Source: Psychroserpens sp. SPM9
GTDB taxonomy: Bacteria > Bacteroidota > Bacteroidia > Flavobacteriales > Flavobacteriaceae
Length of the DNA: 64,000 bases
NCBI RefSeq assembly: GCF_025153525.1
Contig: NZ_JANZNR010000001.1
Location: forward strand, 806,001 to 870,000
Reading direction: 5' to 3'
Both the position numbers and the translations under genes were made by a program. Below, piece by piece: positions 8,173-17,759 of the stretch. Every line of letters begins with the position of its first letter. Positions within the stretch are counted from its first letter, which is position 1. Below the pieces are notes generated by a model. The model was given only the letters and a program-made list of their open reading frames with translations, made no database searches and was not told the origin of the DNA.

Positions 8173-8534
8173 TAGCGTTCTATTTCGTTGTCTTGATCTT
8201 CTTTGGACTTAACTTTGTCTAGTTCAGATATCCTATCCTTTTGTATGATATGACTCGATGGAATCTCCTTAAAAGCAATATCCCTCTCAATACCAAGTCC
8301 AAAAGGAAGTTTTAACTCCTCAAGCTCATCTATAGAGAAACTTCCCCATTCGTCTTCAAAGAGTCCAGTAACATAACCATAACAAACATTGGCCTCTGGA
8401 TCATACTCCGATGCATACCAAGTCCCAGATCCACATGGATCAAAAAACTTGGCTATAAATAATGGGTCTCTTGTTTCGGATTGGTCTCCAATTTCCTTAA
8501 AACGTTGCTGTAATTCTTTTGTGATTAGTTTCAT
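8172..8534 (-). CDS. DUF2958 domain protein
   Basis: This 120-aa protein matches the DUF2958 pattern: DPLFIAKFFDPCGSGTWYAS, then GYVTGLFEDEWGSFSIDEL, then LPFGLGIERDIAF. DUF2958 proteins are common on plasmids and conjugative elements; their biochemical role is unknown. It is embedded in the mob operon between coupling protein and MobC. Confidence 0.8.
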   Translation of the reverse strand: MKLITKELQQRFKEIGDQSETRDPLFIAKFFDPCGSGTWYASEYDPEANVCYGYVTGLFEDEWGSFSIDELEELKLPFGLGIERDIAFKEIPSSHIIQKDRISELDKVKSKEDQDNEIER

Positions 8535-8554
8535 GACTAGTGATTATTTAATTA

Positions 8555-9979
8555 CTATTCATTCTCATTTCTGTAAGGGGACAGATCGATATACTGAATT
8601 GAGTACTCAGTTACTTCAACTGTTCCCTCTTGGGATTCCATAGCCAGTCGTTTTTTCAGTTTCGACTGCTTATATGCTGGAGTGATCTTTACCTTTAATG
8701 GTTTCTGACCATTAGGGATAACCAGTATCTCACTATCTAGTTCCCTAATCTCATTGGCATACATTAGTGGACGTGTCTTTTTCTGTTTTGAAGATTTATC
8801 TTCATAGGTATAGCTCCCCAATAATTTTTCAAGCTCAAAAGCCTTTTTGTCCTGACCTCCGTAGTAGCATTTTACAAAGCAGTTCCCAAGGATATTATCC
8901 TTGAGCTCTTTGTAAGGACTTAGGAGGGATTCGTCCTGAAGCACAATGAGCTGTGGTATCTTGAATTTTCGACTGTTACTTATGGTATTGCTGTAATCTG
9001 GAAGACCTCCTATGAGAGTTGAAAATTCATCCAAAACCATCATGATATCTAGGTCTTTTTCACTTGGAAGCTTTGAAAAAGCAAAGCGATAAAATGACTG
9101 AAACACCAAAGACACCATTGGAGCAAATAGCTTGGTATCACTCACAGGTGACTGAATAAAAAGTACATGCTGTTTTTCTCTAAACGCCTCAAATGAAATA
9201 TTGGTAACAGATGTAATATCAGCAAGTACTGGGTTGTCACCAAGCCATGAGAGTGCCGAAATCGCTGTGGCTCTTATCGATTTTAAAGTACGCTCAGAAT
9301 TTCCGGCTAGAGCAAGGAATTTCGACCATACATTTTCAGAGGCCTTATCGGCAAATAGCCTTTCAATAACATCAGGCGACCCTTGATATTCCAATAGAAG
9401 CCTATACACATTTCCAAGGTTTGCATGAATACGAGGCTCAGATTCCAAAACATATTGGATAAAAAGAGACAGACAGTCCTCCCCAGAGGTGGAGAAGAAA
9501 TCGGTTTCCTTCGAGACACTTCCCATGAGCGTCTTTGACACTTTTCTGATTGCTGCCTTATTGTTATGACAACCATCAAGCGGATTGAGATATACTCCGC
9601 TTTTTTGAGTGAGATTCATAATAAGAGGAATAGCTCCCTTACTTTTTAGGTATGAAACCGTTTTGGACAATTCAGAAGAGTTATCATTCACCACCATTGA
9701 GGAATTACTGTTCATGAGTGTTGGGTATATATGAACCTGAGTTTTCCCCTTGCCGCTTCCAGCCACCACACACATATTTTGCCTGCTCATTTTTAAATCC
9801 AAAAATCGTCTACCGTCCACACACCATCCCTTATTACTCTTTGAGATGAGTTTACTTGGGTTTCCAAACTCAGCATTAACACTATGGTCTTTTTGAGTCA
9901 GGTCATCAAATATCTCTGAAATAAAAGTACCAATACCCCCTAACGACTCTAGTGCGATATCTATAATTGATTTTATCAT
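8555..9979 (-). CDS. VirD4/TraG-type coupling ATPase (T4CP)
   Basis: This 474-aa ATPase has Walker A GSGKGKT at residues 74-80 and Walker B MMVLDE at 313-318. It also has the coupling-protein features VVNDNSSEL, FIQYVLES and QDESLLSPYKEL. T4CPs link the relaxosome to a type IV secretion channel at the inner membrane. No clear N-terminal membrane segments are present; these may be supplied by the 51-aa membrane protein directly upstream. No T4SS pore genes are seen nearby. Confidence 0.85.
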   Translation of the reverse strand: MIKSIIDIALESLGGIGTFISEIFDDLTQKDHSVNAEFGNPSKLISKSNKGWCVDGRRFLDLKMSRQNMCVVAGSGKGKTQVHIYPTLMNSNSSMVVNDNSSELSKTVSYLKSKGAIPLIMNLTQKSGVYLNPLDGCHNNKAAIRKVSKTLMGSVSKETDFFSTSGEDCLSLFIQYVLESEPRIHANLGNVYRLLLEYQGSPDVIERLFADKASENVWSKFLALAGNSERTLKSIRATAISALSWLGDNPVLADITSVTNISFEAFREKQHVLFIQSPVSDTKLFAPMVSLVFQSFYRFAFSKLPSEKDLDIMMVLDEFSTLIGGLPDYSNTISNSRKFKIPQLIVLQDESLLSPYKELKDNILGNCFVKCYYGGQDKKAFELEKLLGSYTYEDKSSKQKKTRPLMYANEIRELDSEILVIPNGQKPLKVKITPAYKQSKLKKRLAMESQEGTVEVTEYSIQYIDLSPYRNENE

Positions 9980-9992
9980 GTCTATTTCATTT

Positions 9993-10148
9993 TTAGGTTA
10001 AAAACTTGTCCGTCATCTTAGCAACAAAGCCAGAGAGGACTTCTACTATTTTGGCTACTGCATAAAGACATAAAAGCAAAAGCCTCCAGAGGCCTTTAAG
10101 CAGGTATTTGATTGCCGAAACAAATGCACTTCCTTTTGTTTTTTTCAT
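9993..10148 (-). CDS. 51-aa membrane protein
   Basis: The frame from ATG at 10148 to TAA at 9993 encodes MKKTKGSAFVSAIKYLLKG, then a hydrophobic helix (LLLLCLYAVAKIVEVLSGF), then a short tail. It fits exactly into the gap between the lipoprotein gene (stop 10153, 4 bp away) and the coupling ATPase gene (start 9979). The basic start, single membrane helix and operon spacing support a real gene, possibly a membrane anchor for the coupling protein. Confidence 0.55.
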   Translation of the reverse strand: MKKTKGSAFVSAIKYLLKGLWRLLLLCLYAVAKIVEVLSGFVAKMTDKFLT

Positions 10149-10152
10149 AGCA

Positions 10153-10860
10153 TCAGAAGTTTATTGTATTAGTAAGACCGATATGGATTATAAGCCCTGA
10201 GTCCTTGAACAGTTCTTCATAGACTTTGCACATTTGTCCAAAAAGACGGTTATCTTTTAAGTCGTTTGGATAATAAATGATATAAAGTTCCACTCCCTTC
10301 AGGTCGGGAATCTTAACTGCCAGACTGAATCTATCAATGACTTTTTCAGGGTTATTAAGTAACAATTGTTGTCCTCCATAAGTGTATACATTCAGATGAT
10401 CACTGGCTTCAAGAATATCACTATATAAAAGTACCACCTTTGAAGTGGTTCGTAATTTACTTACCGTTTCCATATGCGCTACTAGTGGACTTATAATACT
10501 TGAATTGAGATAAATCTTGGATTCATCAGCTTCCTGACTCAACAGAGTATCAATTTGAGTATAAAATTTATTAACCTTTGATTGACGCTCAAGATTATTA
10601 TCGATTATAGAGCCTTCTAAAAGTTCTGACTTATAAGCCAAATTAACATTGGTATTAGTAATACTACTGTACAGGAATTGGCGTTTACCCTTTGCAAACC
10701 GCACATCATCAAAAAAAGGTTTGATATGTGAGAGTTCTGGTCTAGGAATGGTACTATCTGTCTTATCATATAACACAGAAATCGTTATAGACTGTGATGG
10801 TTCAGTTTCGCAACCCCATACTAGGAGCGCAAGAATTAGATATATGATTATAGTTTTCAT
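10153..10860 (-). CDS. Lipoprotein with a VWA-like fold, mob operon
   Basis: This 235-aa protein has a lipoprotein signal (MKTIIIYLILALLVWGC; Cys 17). ITISVLYDKTDST then resembles the first strand and DxTDS-like metal site of von Willebrand A domains, and KVVLLYSDILEAS a later strand. It overlaps the upstream membrane gene by 4 bp. Its place in the operon suggests an envelope partner of the transfer genes; the VWA call is tentative. Confidence 0.55.
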   Translation of the reverse strand: MKTIIIYLILALLVWGCETEPSQSITISVLYDKTDSTIPRPELSHIKPFFDDVRFAKGKRQFLYSSITNTNVNLAYKSELLEGSIIDNNLERQSKVNKFYTQIDTLLSQEADESKIYLNSSIISPLVAHMETVSKLRTTSKVVLLYSDILEASDHLNVYTYGGQQLLLNNPEKVIDRFSLAVKIPDLKGVELYIIYYPNDLKDNRLFGQMCKVYEELFKDSGLIIHIGLTNTINF

Positions 10861-12002
10861 GAGTCTTCGAATTTGTTGTTGATATTATCTTTAGTGTCCA
10901 TTATGGACTGGTAGTTGAGTTTAAGTTTTGGCAAATCCTTATCAATGTGCCCCGTAAAAAGTGGAGCACAAGCACCATTAGTCTTTAAGAATAGTTCCAT
11001 TTTAAATTCCTCAAAACAACTTCGCATACGAGTGACTATCTCATCTTCTGTTTGTTTTCCTAGTAATAGCACTTGATATTTATCAGTGAGTTTCTGACGC
11101 AGTTCAGGCTGAAGAGATGCGCGTTTTTGACAAAAAGCTTCTTGTTCTGCTTCTAGAGCGTTTAATTCCTTGAGATCATTCCTGTACTTTTTATACTTTA
11201 AAATCACCTCCTTATCAGGTTTAAAAGCCCAAATGATCCAAAATGAAATTGTGTATGCAAAAGCATTAATAATTGTAAACACTAGTGGTGAGGTGTTATA
11301 AACCTCCGAGAGCTCTGGGTTCATGGTTATCATGTACTGGATTCGCATGCTAGAGAAAAAACCAAAGACAAGCACAATGGGAATCAGAAACAAAAAGAAC
11401 AGAAGTACCTGCTTTTTTATATTGTTACCAGCATATTTCTTAACCTTATCAGGGGTAAAATGAGAATACCAATAAATGCATATAACACTTAAAATGGCGA
11501 GTCCAAAAGAGGACACTCTTGAACCACCTAAAGTATTAAGCGCATCAAAGTTTCCAATGAGTTCCATTGAAGCAATAATGATAAGTAGGGGAATAAATAA
11601 GTAAAACCATTTTCTAACTTCTGGTTTGTACTTTTTCACTGCATCATCAAACTTACCTTTCAGTGGTGTGATCTTTCCATCGACGATTTTAATCTTTCGC
11701 TCAATATCTTCAAGTTCTTCCTGAGCATCAGAAATATCGCTTTGCCCTTTTAGTTTTTGGATGTCACCACTAAGTTTCGTGTTTAAGTAATCAACCAAAT
11801 GCTGATAATCGGCTACAAGTGCACCAATGAAATCTCCAATTCTTGTGCCTTTAACTAGCGATTTGAAATCAAGCGTAGATAATTTAGTAGCGGTCTTTAG
11901 ATGACTCTCTATATACTGGAGGTCTTTTTCATTGATATAGTTCTCCAATTCTTTATCTACTAATCTGGTAATTGTGTTTTTAGGTTTACGTTTAAGTATC
12001 AT
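10857..12002 (-). CDS. Four-TM membrane protein with coiled coils, mob operon
   Basis: This 381-aa protein has a coiled-coil segment at about residues 85-130 (DISDAQEELEDIERKIKIVD). Four membrane helices follow, near residues 131-150, 165-182, 197-217 and 240-260. A second coiled coil at 265-300 leads to a soluble end. I recognise no family. Stop and start overlap with the lipoprotein gene (ATGA), and it probably works in the envelope with it. Confidence 0.6.
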   Translation of the reverse strand: MILKRKPKNTITRLVDKELENYINEKDLQYIESHLKTATKLSTLDFKSLVKGTRIGDFIGALVADYQHLVDYLNTKLSGDIQKLKGQSDISDAQEELEDIERKIKIVDGKITPLKGKFDDAVKKYKPEVRKWFYLFIPLLIIIASMELIGNFDALNTLGGSRVSSFGLAILSVICIYWYSHFTPDKVKKYAGNNIKKQVLLFFLFLIPIVLVFGFFSSMRIQYMITMNPELSEVYNTSPLVFTIINAFAYTISFWIIWAFKPDKEVILKYKKYRNDLKELNALEAEQEAFCQKRASLQPELRQKLTDKYQVLLLGKQTEDEIVTRMRSCFEEFKMELFLKTNGACAPLFTGHIDKDLPKLKLNYQSIMDTKDNINNKFEDS

Positions 12003-12023
12003 AATTGTTTAGTTTTTAAAGTT

Positions 12024-12281
12024 TTATGAATTTGTGTGTTGGAATAACAAGAATCTGCACCATTCAATTTCAGCTGGGTAATCAGTTGCACTTGACTCAT
12101 TAAAGAGTCTGATAATGTCAGACTTGTTAAATGACGGCTTATTGGTAGGGATTAGAATATCCTTACGATTTCTTGGGTTATAAAACGCATCCTTGTTATT
12201 TTTTCTATAAGTTGGTAAGTATCTGAAATGCTTTAAGTAATCAGATATTTGCTTGAATGTGTAAATGTTTTCTACTGTCAT
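12024..12281 (-). CDS. 85-aa hypothetical protein, mob operon
   Basis: This short soluble protein (MTVENIYTFKQISDYLKHF...) has a possible DNA-binding look (YKQ/KN-rich, helices) but no recognisable domain. It lies between the 161-aa gene (30-bp gap) and the membrane protein gene (21-bp gap), all on the same strand. Confidence 0.55.
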   Translation of the reverse strand: MTVENIYTFKQISDYLKHFRYLPTYRKNNKDAFYNPRNRKDILIPTNKPSFNKSDIIRLFNESSATDYPAEIEWCRFLLFQHTNS

Positions 12282-12311
12282 GATTATTTGTTTTTATTAT
12301 TAGTGTTTGAA

Positions 12312-12797
12312 TTAGGCCGCTAACTGGTTTTTAAGCCACTTGAATTTTGAATCTTTTGGATTGATGCGTAGTGCATTGTCCGTGATGTGTTTCACCTTTG
12401 AAATGATAAATTGAGTATCGTATTCATCCTCAGAGTGAAAGCTTACGGTAAATCGAACATAGGCTCTAGTGAAGTGATATTCATCATTACTGATTCTTAC
12501 CTTGAGCTTATAGGCTGTTTGATCCATTTCATTCAATAATCCCATAGAAAGTTCCAAATGCTCTAATGCACCTTCCGCTCTGTAGTAATTAAAGTGATGT
12601 CTAACGTTTAAGTATTTGAAGTACACCAAACAATATGGTGTTAAGTAGCTTGTGTTGATTTGAGATAACTTCTCTTCAACCAAACTAGGTTGAAATGCTC
12701 GTCCGTTAATTAATTTATGGATTGATTCCAAACGACTCAGTTGAGAGTTAGGATTTCTTGTAGGTTTTTTGCTAGATTTTAAATTCCTCATTGTCAT
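12312..12797 (-). CDS. 161-aa hypothetical protein, first gene of the mob operon
   Basis: This protein has a basic N-terminus (MTMRNLKSSKKPTRNPNSQ) and a mostly helical body. I recognise no family. It is the promoter-proximal gene of the leftward mobilization operon and is divergent from the cargo cluster at 12964, so the 166-bp gap between them should hold both promoters. Confidence 0.55.
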   Translation of the reverse strand: MTMRNLKSSKKPTRNPNSQLSRLESIHKLINGRAFQPSLVEEKLSQINTSYLTPYCLVYFKYLNVRHHFNYYRAEGALEHLELSMGLLNEMDQTAYKLKVRISNDEYHFTRAYVRFTVSFHSEDEYDTQFIISKVKHITDNALRINPKDSKFKWLKNQLAA

Positions 12798-12917
12798 AAG
12801 TTTTAAATAATGACAAATATCTATCTGAATAACAGCTATTTAACCCTAATAAGCAGAAGTGTAATGAGTTGAATTATTTTATAATAAGAGGAATAATATT
12901 ACGATTAACTTTCAATG

Positions 12918-12940
12918 AGTAGAATCATAAGTAGAATCAT
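12918..12940. repeat. Two 11-bp direct repeats in a divergent promoter region
   Basis: AGTAGAATCAT occurs at 12918-12928 and again at 12930-12940, a 12-bp period. The pair lies 24 bp before the ATG at 12964, where it could be a regulator binding site. Confidence 0.35.
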
Positions 12941-12963
12941 TGTTTTTTATTACATTTATACTT

Positions 12964-14568
12964 ATGGCAAACAAACCAATAGAATTTAAAGTTCTAGATT
13001 TCAAAGCTTTTAGTGAGGCGCTTAATCCTAGTGATAAAAAAATATCATTGCCTAATGCTGTTATGGATGCAGTACCCAAACTGTTTGAGATAAAACATGT
13101 AAAACCAAAGTTTATTCTACACGAAGAATATTTATTAAATCCTGAAGAAAAATTGTTCTTTGACTCAAGTTTTTTGAATATCGACCTTAAGCGTTTCCAA
13201 ATGAAGTTTAATAGGATCAAACTTAATGGACATGAATCTTCAATTGGGAAGCCAGAAATAACTTTGAGTCATGGGGATATTAATGCTTGCCTTTGTTATT
13301 TCTTTTATTCTTTTATGGAAATACAACCAGAATATCAATCACATACAGTTGAAAATCTAGAATCATTCTTTAATGCAATTGAATTTAGAAGTGCTGGAAA
13401 TAATTTTGAAAAACATTTAAAAAACATCAATACCTTTTTAAAACACTTAAAAAAGTGTAAGCCCTTTGATAGTTTTGATATTCAAATAGATGGAAATACA
13501 TTTAAGCCAATTTTCAAACCATTTGATAAAAATCATTTTACTCCTGCTACTGCGGTTAAGAATTTAAATGGAAAGAAAGCATTCAATAAGAACACCGTAC
13601 TATATGATGAGATTAAACACCTTATGAGTATAGGCGACTATGTCAGTGCTATAAATTTTTTAAAATCTGGACAAGAATTATCAGATTTACCCTTAAGAAA
13701 ACAAATAAAAGTTTTAGAGATTCAACAAAAATATGGCCTATTAGATGAATGTAAATCATTTTTAGATAATATTTTAGAAGGATTGGATATTAATATGGTT
13801 TCGGATGAGCAATTAGGATTAATCAAATTAATACAATTAAAAGTTTCAAGTCAATCTCACGATTTCAAGAAGGTTTTATCTCTTTTCAAAAATGTCGAGC
13901 GGTTATTAGAAAGCTCTCCTTCTGGTATAAGGCTTTGCTCAGCAAACTTAAGAGTAGCTTTTGCTTATGCGTGTTTAAATGATGCCGAATCAAGTTCAAA
14001 TCATATTGAAAAAGCAAAAAAAATAGCTGAGCAAAAAAAAGAATTACACTTAAGTAATATAGTAGTGATGTATGAAATTATGCTTTACTATTTCCTAGAT
14101 GTTGATTACATAGAGAATCCTTTCGAATCTATTGTCCAATGTCAATATAATTTTTTCAAAAACACCACAAGTAAAAGTGAAGAAATAAGGTATCAAACTA
14201 ATTTAATACAGGTCATTAATCAAGCCTTATTTATTGAAAGTGCAATGTTACTTCATCACGCAGAAAAAGATAAGGCCGATATTAGATTGGTCTTAGCTAA
14301 TTTGTTAGCTTATGTTGCAAGATGTAATCCTAAATCAGAAGGTTATTCTGAATTACTTTATTTAATCTCCAATAGTAAATTTAAAGACCTTATTATAGAT
14401 GCTATGGATCCAACTGATGGCGGCAGAACATCTTTCCAAAGTAAAATACAACCAATTACAACTTACTTAAGAAAACTTCAGGAAGTAGTAATTCCATTTT
14501 ATAATTCACCAACAATTGATAAATGGAATCAAATAAGGCATGTGCTTGATGAGTTTGATAATAAATAA
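12964..14568 (+). CDS. Large helical protein, possibly TPR-like, cargo cluster
   Basis: This 534-aa protein starts at the ATG at 12964 (MANKPIEFKVLDF); a start eight codons earlier lies in the promoter region. The N-terminal ~190 residues are mixed. From about 200 the sequence is helical with TPR-like spacing (SIGDYVSAINFLKSGQEL, FAYACLNDAESSSNHIEKA). No catalytic motif was seen. Its end overlaps the next gene by 29 bp, which overlaps the carbamoyltransferase, so the three are one translationally coupled operon. It may be a scaffold or sensor. Confidence 0.6.
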   Translation: MANKPIEFKVLDFKAFSEALNPSDKKISLPNAVMDAVPKLFEIKHVKPKFILHEEYLLNPEEKLFFDSSFLNIDLKRFQMKFNRIKLNGHESSIGKPEITLSHGDINACLCYFFYSFMEIQPEYQSHTVENLESFFNAIEFRSAGNNFEKHLKNINTFLKHLKKCKPFDSFDIQIDGNTFKPIFKPFDKNHFTPATAVKNLNGKKAFNKNTVLYDEIKHLMSIGDYVSAINFLKSGQELSDLPLRKQIKVLEIQQKYGLLDECKSFLDNILEGLDINMVSDEQLGLIKLIQLKVSSQSHDFKKVLSLFKNVERLLESSPSGIRLCSANLRVAFAYACLNDAESSSNHIEKAKKIAEQKKELHLSNIVVMYEIMLYYFLDVDYIENPFESIVQCQYNFFKNTTSKSEEIRYQTNLIQVINQALFIESAMLLHHAEKDKADIRLVLANLLAYVARCNPKSEGYSELLYLISNSKFKDLIIDAMDPTDGGRTSFQSKIQPITTYLRKLQEVVIPFYNSPTIDKWNQIRHVLDEFDNK

Positions 14569-15247
14569 AAGAATAAACGAGCTTAGAAAGGAACTAAAAA
14601 GTGAAATTCTAGGCCATATTAAATATACAGATTCGTCCATTATTATAAATGGATCATGGAAGCACGATGATTTTCATTTTGATTTCAATTCTCAAACAAG
14701 CTTCAGTGATTTAGATTTATATAGTTACAATCTAGAAAAAAAAAGAGCTTTAGACGCACAACAAAGTATTCAAAAGAATTTGAATAAATACAAAATTAAA
14801 GTTTCTATTCACCCCAATAACCTTCTCAATGAAGTAAATATTGAAACACTGAATAAAATTTTATTGCCAGAGTATTTTTTACAATCTTATATAAATGATA
14901 AACTTCATAAGCAATGTCCATTACGAAAAAACTATATAAATTCTAAGTTTAGTCTTATAGCCTTAAGAAATAATAGTAAACAACGTTATTTTGATATTTT
15001 AAACTTATACGATGACTTAGAATTAAATAGGCTCTACAAAATAAAAATTGGAATTACTAAAGATATTATTGAAAATACAACATGGGTGAGATTAGAAAAA
15101 AAATACCCCAAACTGAATCTTTTAGGTTTAACCAAAAAGATAACAAAAGATATGGTGATGGAGAAGATAAATGCTACTGTTTTAGGTAAAGATGAAAATT
15201 TCCTAATAGAGAATATTAGAACAAAATTTCATAAATTATGTTTTTAG
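14540..15247 (+). CDS. Nucleotidyltransferase-like protein
   Basis: This 235-aa protein has INGSW at residues 36-40 and SFSDLDLYSYN at 54-64. The GS followed by D-x-D is the active-site signature of the polymerase-beta-like nucleotidyltransferase fold, though the gap between GS and D57/D59 is longer than usual. The rest has no recognised domain. An ATG at 14549 is an alternative start. It overlaps the preceding gene and the following carbamoyltransferase (10 bp). The likely role is NMP transfer to a small molecule or protein; the substrate is unknown. Confidence 0.5.
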   Translation: MCLMSLIINKRINELRKELKSEILGHIKYTDSSIIINGSWKHDDFHFDFNSQTSFSDLDLYSYNLEKKRALDAQQSIQKNLNKYKIKVSIHPNNLLNEVNIETLNKILLPEYFLQSYINDKLHKQCPLRKNYINSKFSLIALRNNSKQRYFDILNLYDDLELNRLYKIKIGITKDIIENTTWVRLEKKYPKLNLLGLTKKITKDMVMEKINATVLGKDENFLIENIRTKFHKLCF

Positions 15248-16884
15248 GCACAAACTTAGGACATGGGTCTGCTGTGGCTTTAGTAAATAATGAAGGTGAA
15301 TTAATATTTGCCATTGAAGAAGAACGTCTTAATCAAATTAAAAACACAGATGCTTATCCCAAACTCGCTTTGGAAATTGTTAACAAAAAATATGGTCCTT
15401 ATTTTTCTCATTTTGAAGGTTGGCATTTATGGAGAAGAATGTATTTTAAAGGGATTGTTCATACAATAAGATATATTAATGCAGATACTTCATACATCAA
15501 GTACCGCTTTATACATGAAATAAAGCGTCTTTTCCGATATATTAAACTCTCACAACCTAAATTTGTTGGACATCATAAATCTCATGCCTATAGTCTTTTA
15601 CCTTGTGGTATGGAATCGGACACATTAATTTTCGTTAGTGATGCATTAGGAGAAAATGTATGTACATCTTTATATTTTTGGAAGAATAATAAAATGATAC
15701 ATCTTGCTAGTTCAGACTACCCTAATTCCATAGGAAGCATGTATCATCAATTTGCATATCATGTCGGATTTAGAGGAAGGCAAGGTCCAGGAAAACTTAT
15801 GGCTCTATCTGGTTATGGAAGTCCTATCTGGTATACTATTTTGAAAAAATATTTAAGAATAACTAAAGGAAAACTTCAGTTTAATGATTATCCTATATGG
15901 AAAATGCGAGAAGCTTGGATGCATTTTGCAAATAATGCCCTCGATGAAAAAAACACACAAGAATTAAAATTAAAGGAAGAAATTTTAAAATCAAAAGATA
16001 ATTATGAATTAGCTATTGATTTAGCTGCTTCACTACAAAAATTGTTTAATGAAGTAAGTCTTACCATAATAAATCAAGGTATTGATCTATTAGAGGAAAA
16101 AGGTCAAAAAACTAAAGCCATAGGTCTTGTGGGCGGTGCTGCATTGAATTGCCAATCAAATGGTAAAATAAAACGCTTTTATTCATCAAAAAAGATAAAT
16201 GTTATAGTCTCTCCATGGTCAGATGATGGAGGCACTGCGATCGGTGCAGCGTATTATGCATACTATAAGAGTAATTCTAAACAGTTTAATGTTTTAAAAT
16301 CTAATCCATTTTTATCTCATTTACCAGAAGATTATAAGGGGTTTAAATTAAAAACTGATCAAATTAAAGGTGTAGCAAAAGCGTTACAACAGGGTCAGAT
16401 CGTGGCCATATCTTCTGGAAGAATGGAATTTGGGCCAAGAGCACTTGGAGGTAGATGTATAATTGCAAAACCAACTATTGAAAATAGAGATAAGTTAAAC
16501 GCTATGAAAAAAAGACCTTCATTTATGCCTTTTGCTCCTGTTGTTTTCAAAAAAGATTTCAAATTCTTTTTTGAGGGAGAAGGTTCAGAATATATGGCTT
16601 GGACAGTGAAAATCAAAGAACAGTATAAACAAGATATTATTGGAGCAGTGCATATTACTAATGAAGCTAGAGTTCAGGTGCTTAACAATGAAAGCACTTC
16701 ATTATTAGCTAAGATAATGACCCATTATAAAGCTGTCGAAGGAAACTCTGTACTATTATTAACTTCTTTAAATGCAAACAGAGAACCTATTTCCTTTACC
16801 ATTATGCAATCTGAAAAAACATCAAAAAAACTTGGTTGCGATATATTTATATCTGATGACAGGGTGGTTAAATTTAATCAATAG
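15238..16884 (+). CDS. NodU/CmcH-family carbamoyltransferase
   Basis: This 548-aa protein fits the two-domain NodU/CmcH/TobZ family, which transfers carbamoyl from carbamoyl phosphate to a hydroxyl through carbamoyl-AMP. It has N-terminal GTNLGHGSAVALV and AIEEERLNQIKN, metal-binding histidines in GHHKSHAYS (111-119), the ASKHA-type segment IGLVGGAALNCQSNGKI, and the C-terminal GRMEFGPRALGGR (394-406) with RPSFMPFAP. The length is normal. It is the third gene of a coupled operon and meets the convergent phosphatase-like gene with an 11-bp overlap. The acceptor is unknown; a nucleotide- or sugar-derived metabolite would fit the neighbours. Confidence 0.85.
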   Translation: MFLGTNLGHGSAVALVNNEGELIFAIEEERLNQIKNTDAYPKLALEIVNKKYGPYFSHFEGWHLWRRMYFKGIVHTIRYINADTSYIKYRFIHEIKRLFRYIKLSQPKFVGHHKSHAYSLLPCGMESDTLIFVSDALGENVCTSLYFWKNNKMIHLASSDYPNSIGSMYHQFAYHVGFRGRQGPGKLMALSGYGSPIWYTILKKYLRITKGKLQFNDYPIWKMREAWMHFANNALDEKNTQELKLKEEILKSKDNYELAIDLAASLQKLFNEVSLTIINQGIDLLEEKGQKTKAIGLVGGAALNCQSNGKIKRFYSSKKINVIVSPWSDDGGTAIGAAYYAYYKSNSKQFNVLKSNPFLSHLPEDYKGFKLKTDQIKGVAKALQQGQIVAISSGRMEFGPRALGGRCIIAKPTIENRDKLNAMKKRPSFMPFAPVVFKKDFKFFFEGEGSEYMAWTVKIKEQYKQDIIGAVHITNEARVQVLNNESTSLLAKIMTHYKAVEGNSVLLLTSLNANREPISFTIMQSEKTSKKLGCDIFISDDRVVKFNQ

Positions 16885-17674
16885 GATAATTAACACTCCC
16901 AATACCTAAAGGGACTTCCATGATTTTTGGATGATAAAAACCATGCCCCCAAAGATTATCTTCACCAAAACATTCTCCATGATCTGCACAACAGATTAAT
17001 AATGTTGGTTGATTTTCCGATGATATGAAATCTAATAAAAATTTTAATTCATTATCTATATTTTCTAAAGCCTTTATTTGCTTTGAATGAAGTCTTTTAT
17101 CATAACCACTAGTGTCAAAAGTTCTGACACGAGCTCTAGACTTTAAACTAGGTTTTATTAATCCACCATATTCATAAGGCTCATGTGTTTCTCCTATATT
17201 GATAAGCATCCCAAATCCTTTCGATTTGTTTTTTTCAATAAACTGTTTTGCTAATTCACATTGATGCTTTAAATGTATTCCAGTAAAAATAAACTCTTCA
17301 AAACATGAAGTCAACCATTCATGTTTAAACCATGACATTGCGCCTAAACCTAGAGTTTTTTTATTGTAATCTCTGAACCCTTCAAAAATACTTTGGGTTC
17401 CTTTCGGGAAATTCACAAGAGCATTAATTAAATTATTTCGCTCATTGATTCTTAAAATAGGTTTTGAAAAACGATTGTAATAAGGCCGTTTATTTTTTGT
17501 CGATGGAAACATCCCTTGATACATGGAAACATGAGATGGAAGAGTAAATGTAGCTTGAGAATATGCTTTTTCAAAATCAAAATACTTATCTAGAACTGGA
17601 GTTCTAGCCATTTTGTACGTGTCCCACCTGCAACTATCTAAAGTTATTAGTAAGAAATTTGGTATGTCAGCCAT
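16874..17674 (-). CDS. Alkaline phosphatase/sulfatase-superfamily enzyme
   Basis: This 266-aa protein begins PNFLLITLDSCRWD, with the first metal-binding Asp at residue 13. TFTLPSHVSM follows, where Thr44 sits at the nucleophile position used by Cys/Ser in sulfatases. Further metal ligands lie in CCADHGECFGED and HGFYHP. It has no signal peptide, so it is probably cytosolic, and it is smaller than normal sulfatases (400-500 aa). With Thr as nucleophile it is more likely a phosphoester hydrolase or phosphotransferase than a sulfatase. It is convergent with the carbamoyltransferase and divergent from the HAD gene. Confidence 0.7.
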   Translation of the reverse strand: MADIPNFLLITLDSCRWDTYKMARTPVLDKYFDFEKAYSQATFTLPSHVSMYQGMFPSTKNKRPYYNRFSKPILRINERNNLINALVNFPKGTQSIFEGFRDYNKKTLGLGAMSWFKHEWLTSCFEEFIFTGIHLKHQCELAKQFIEKNKSKGFGMLINIGETHEPYEYGGLIKPSLKSRARVRTFDTSGYDKRLHSKQIKALENIDNELKFLLDFISSENQPTLLICCADHGECFGEDNLWGHGFYHPKIMEVPLGIGSVNYPID

Positions 17675-17759
17675 TTAAAAAAATTTATACCAAAATATTA
17701 AAATTTATGTGAATGATGATCTATGGACAGCATTCTCTAATTGGCTTAAAATAGTTTTA

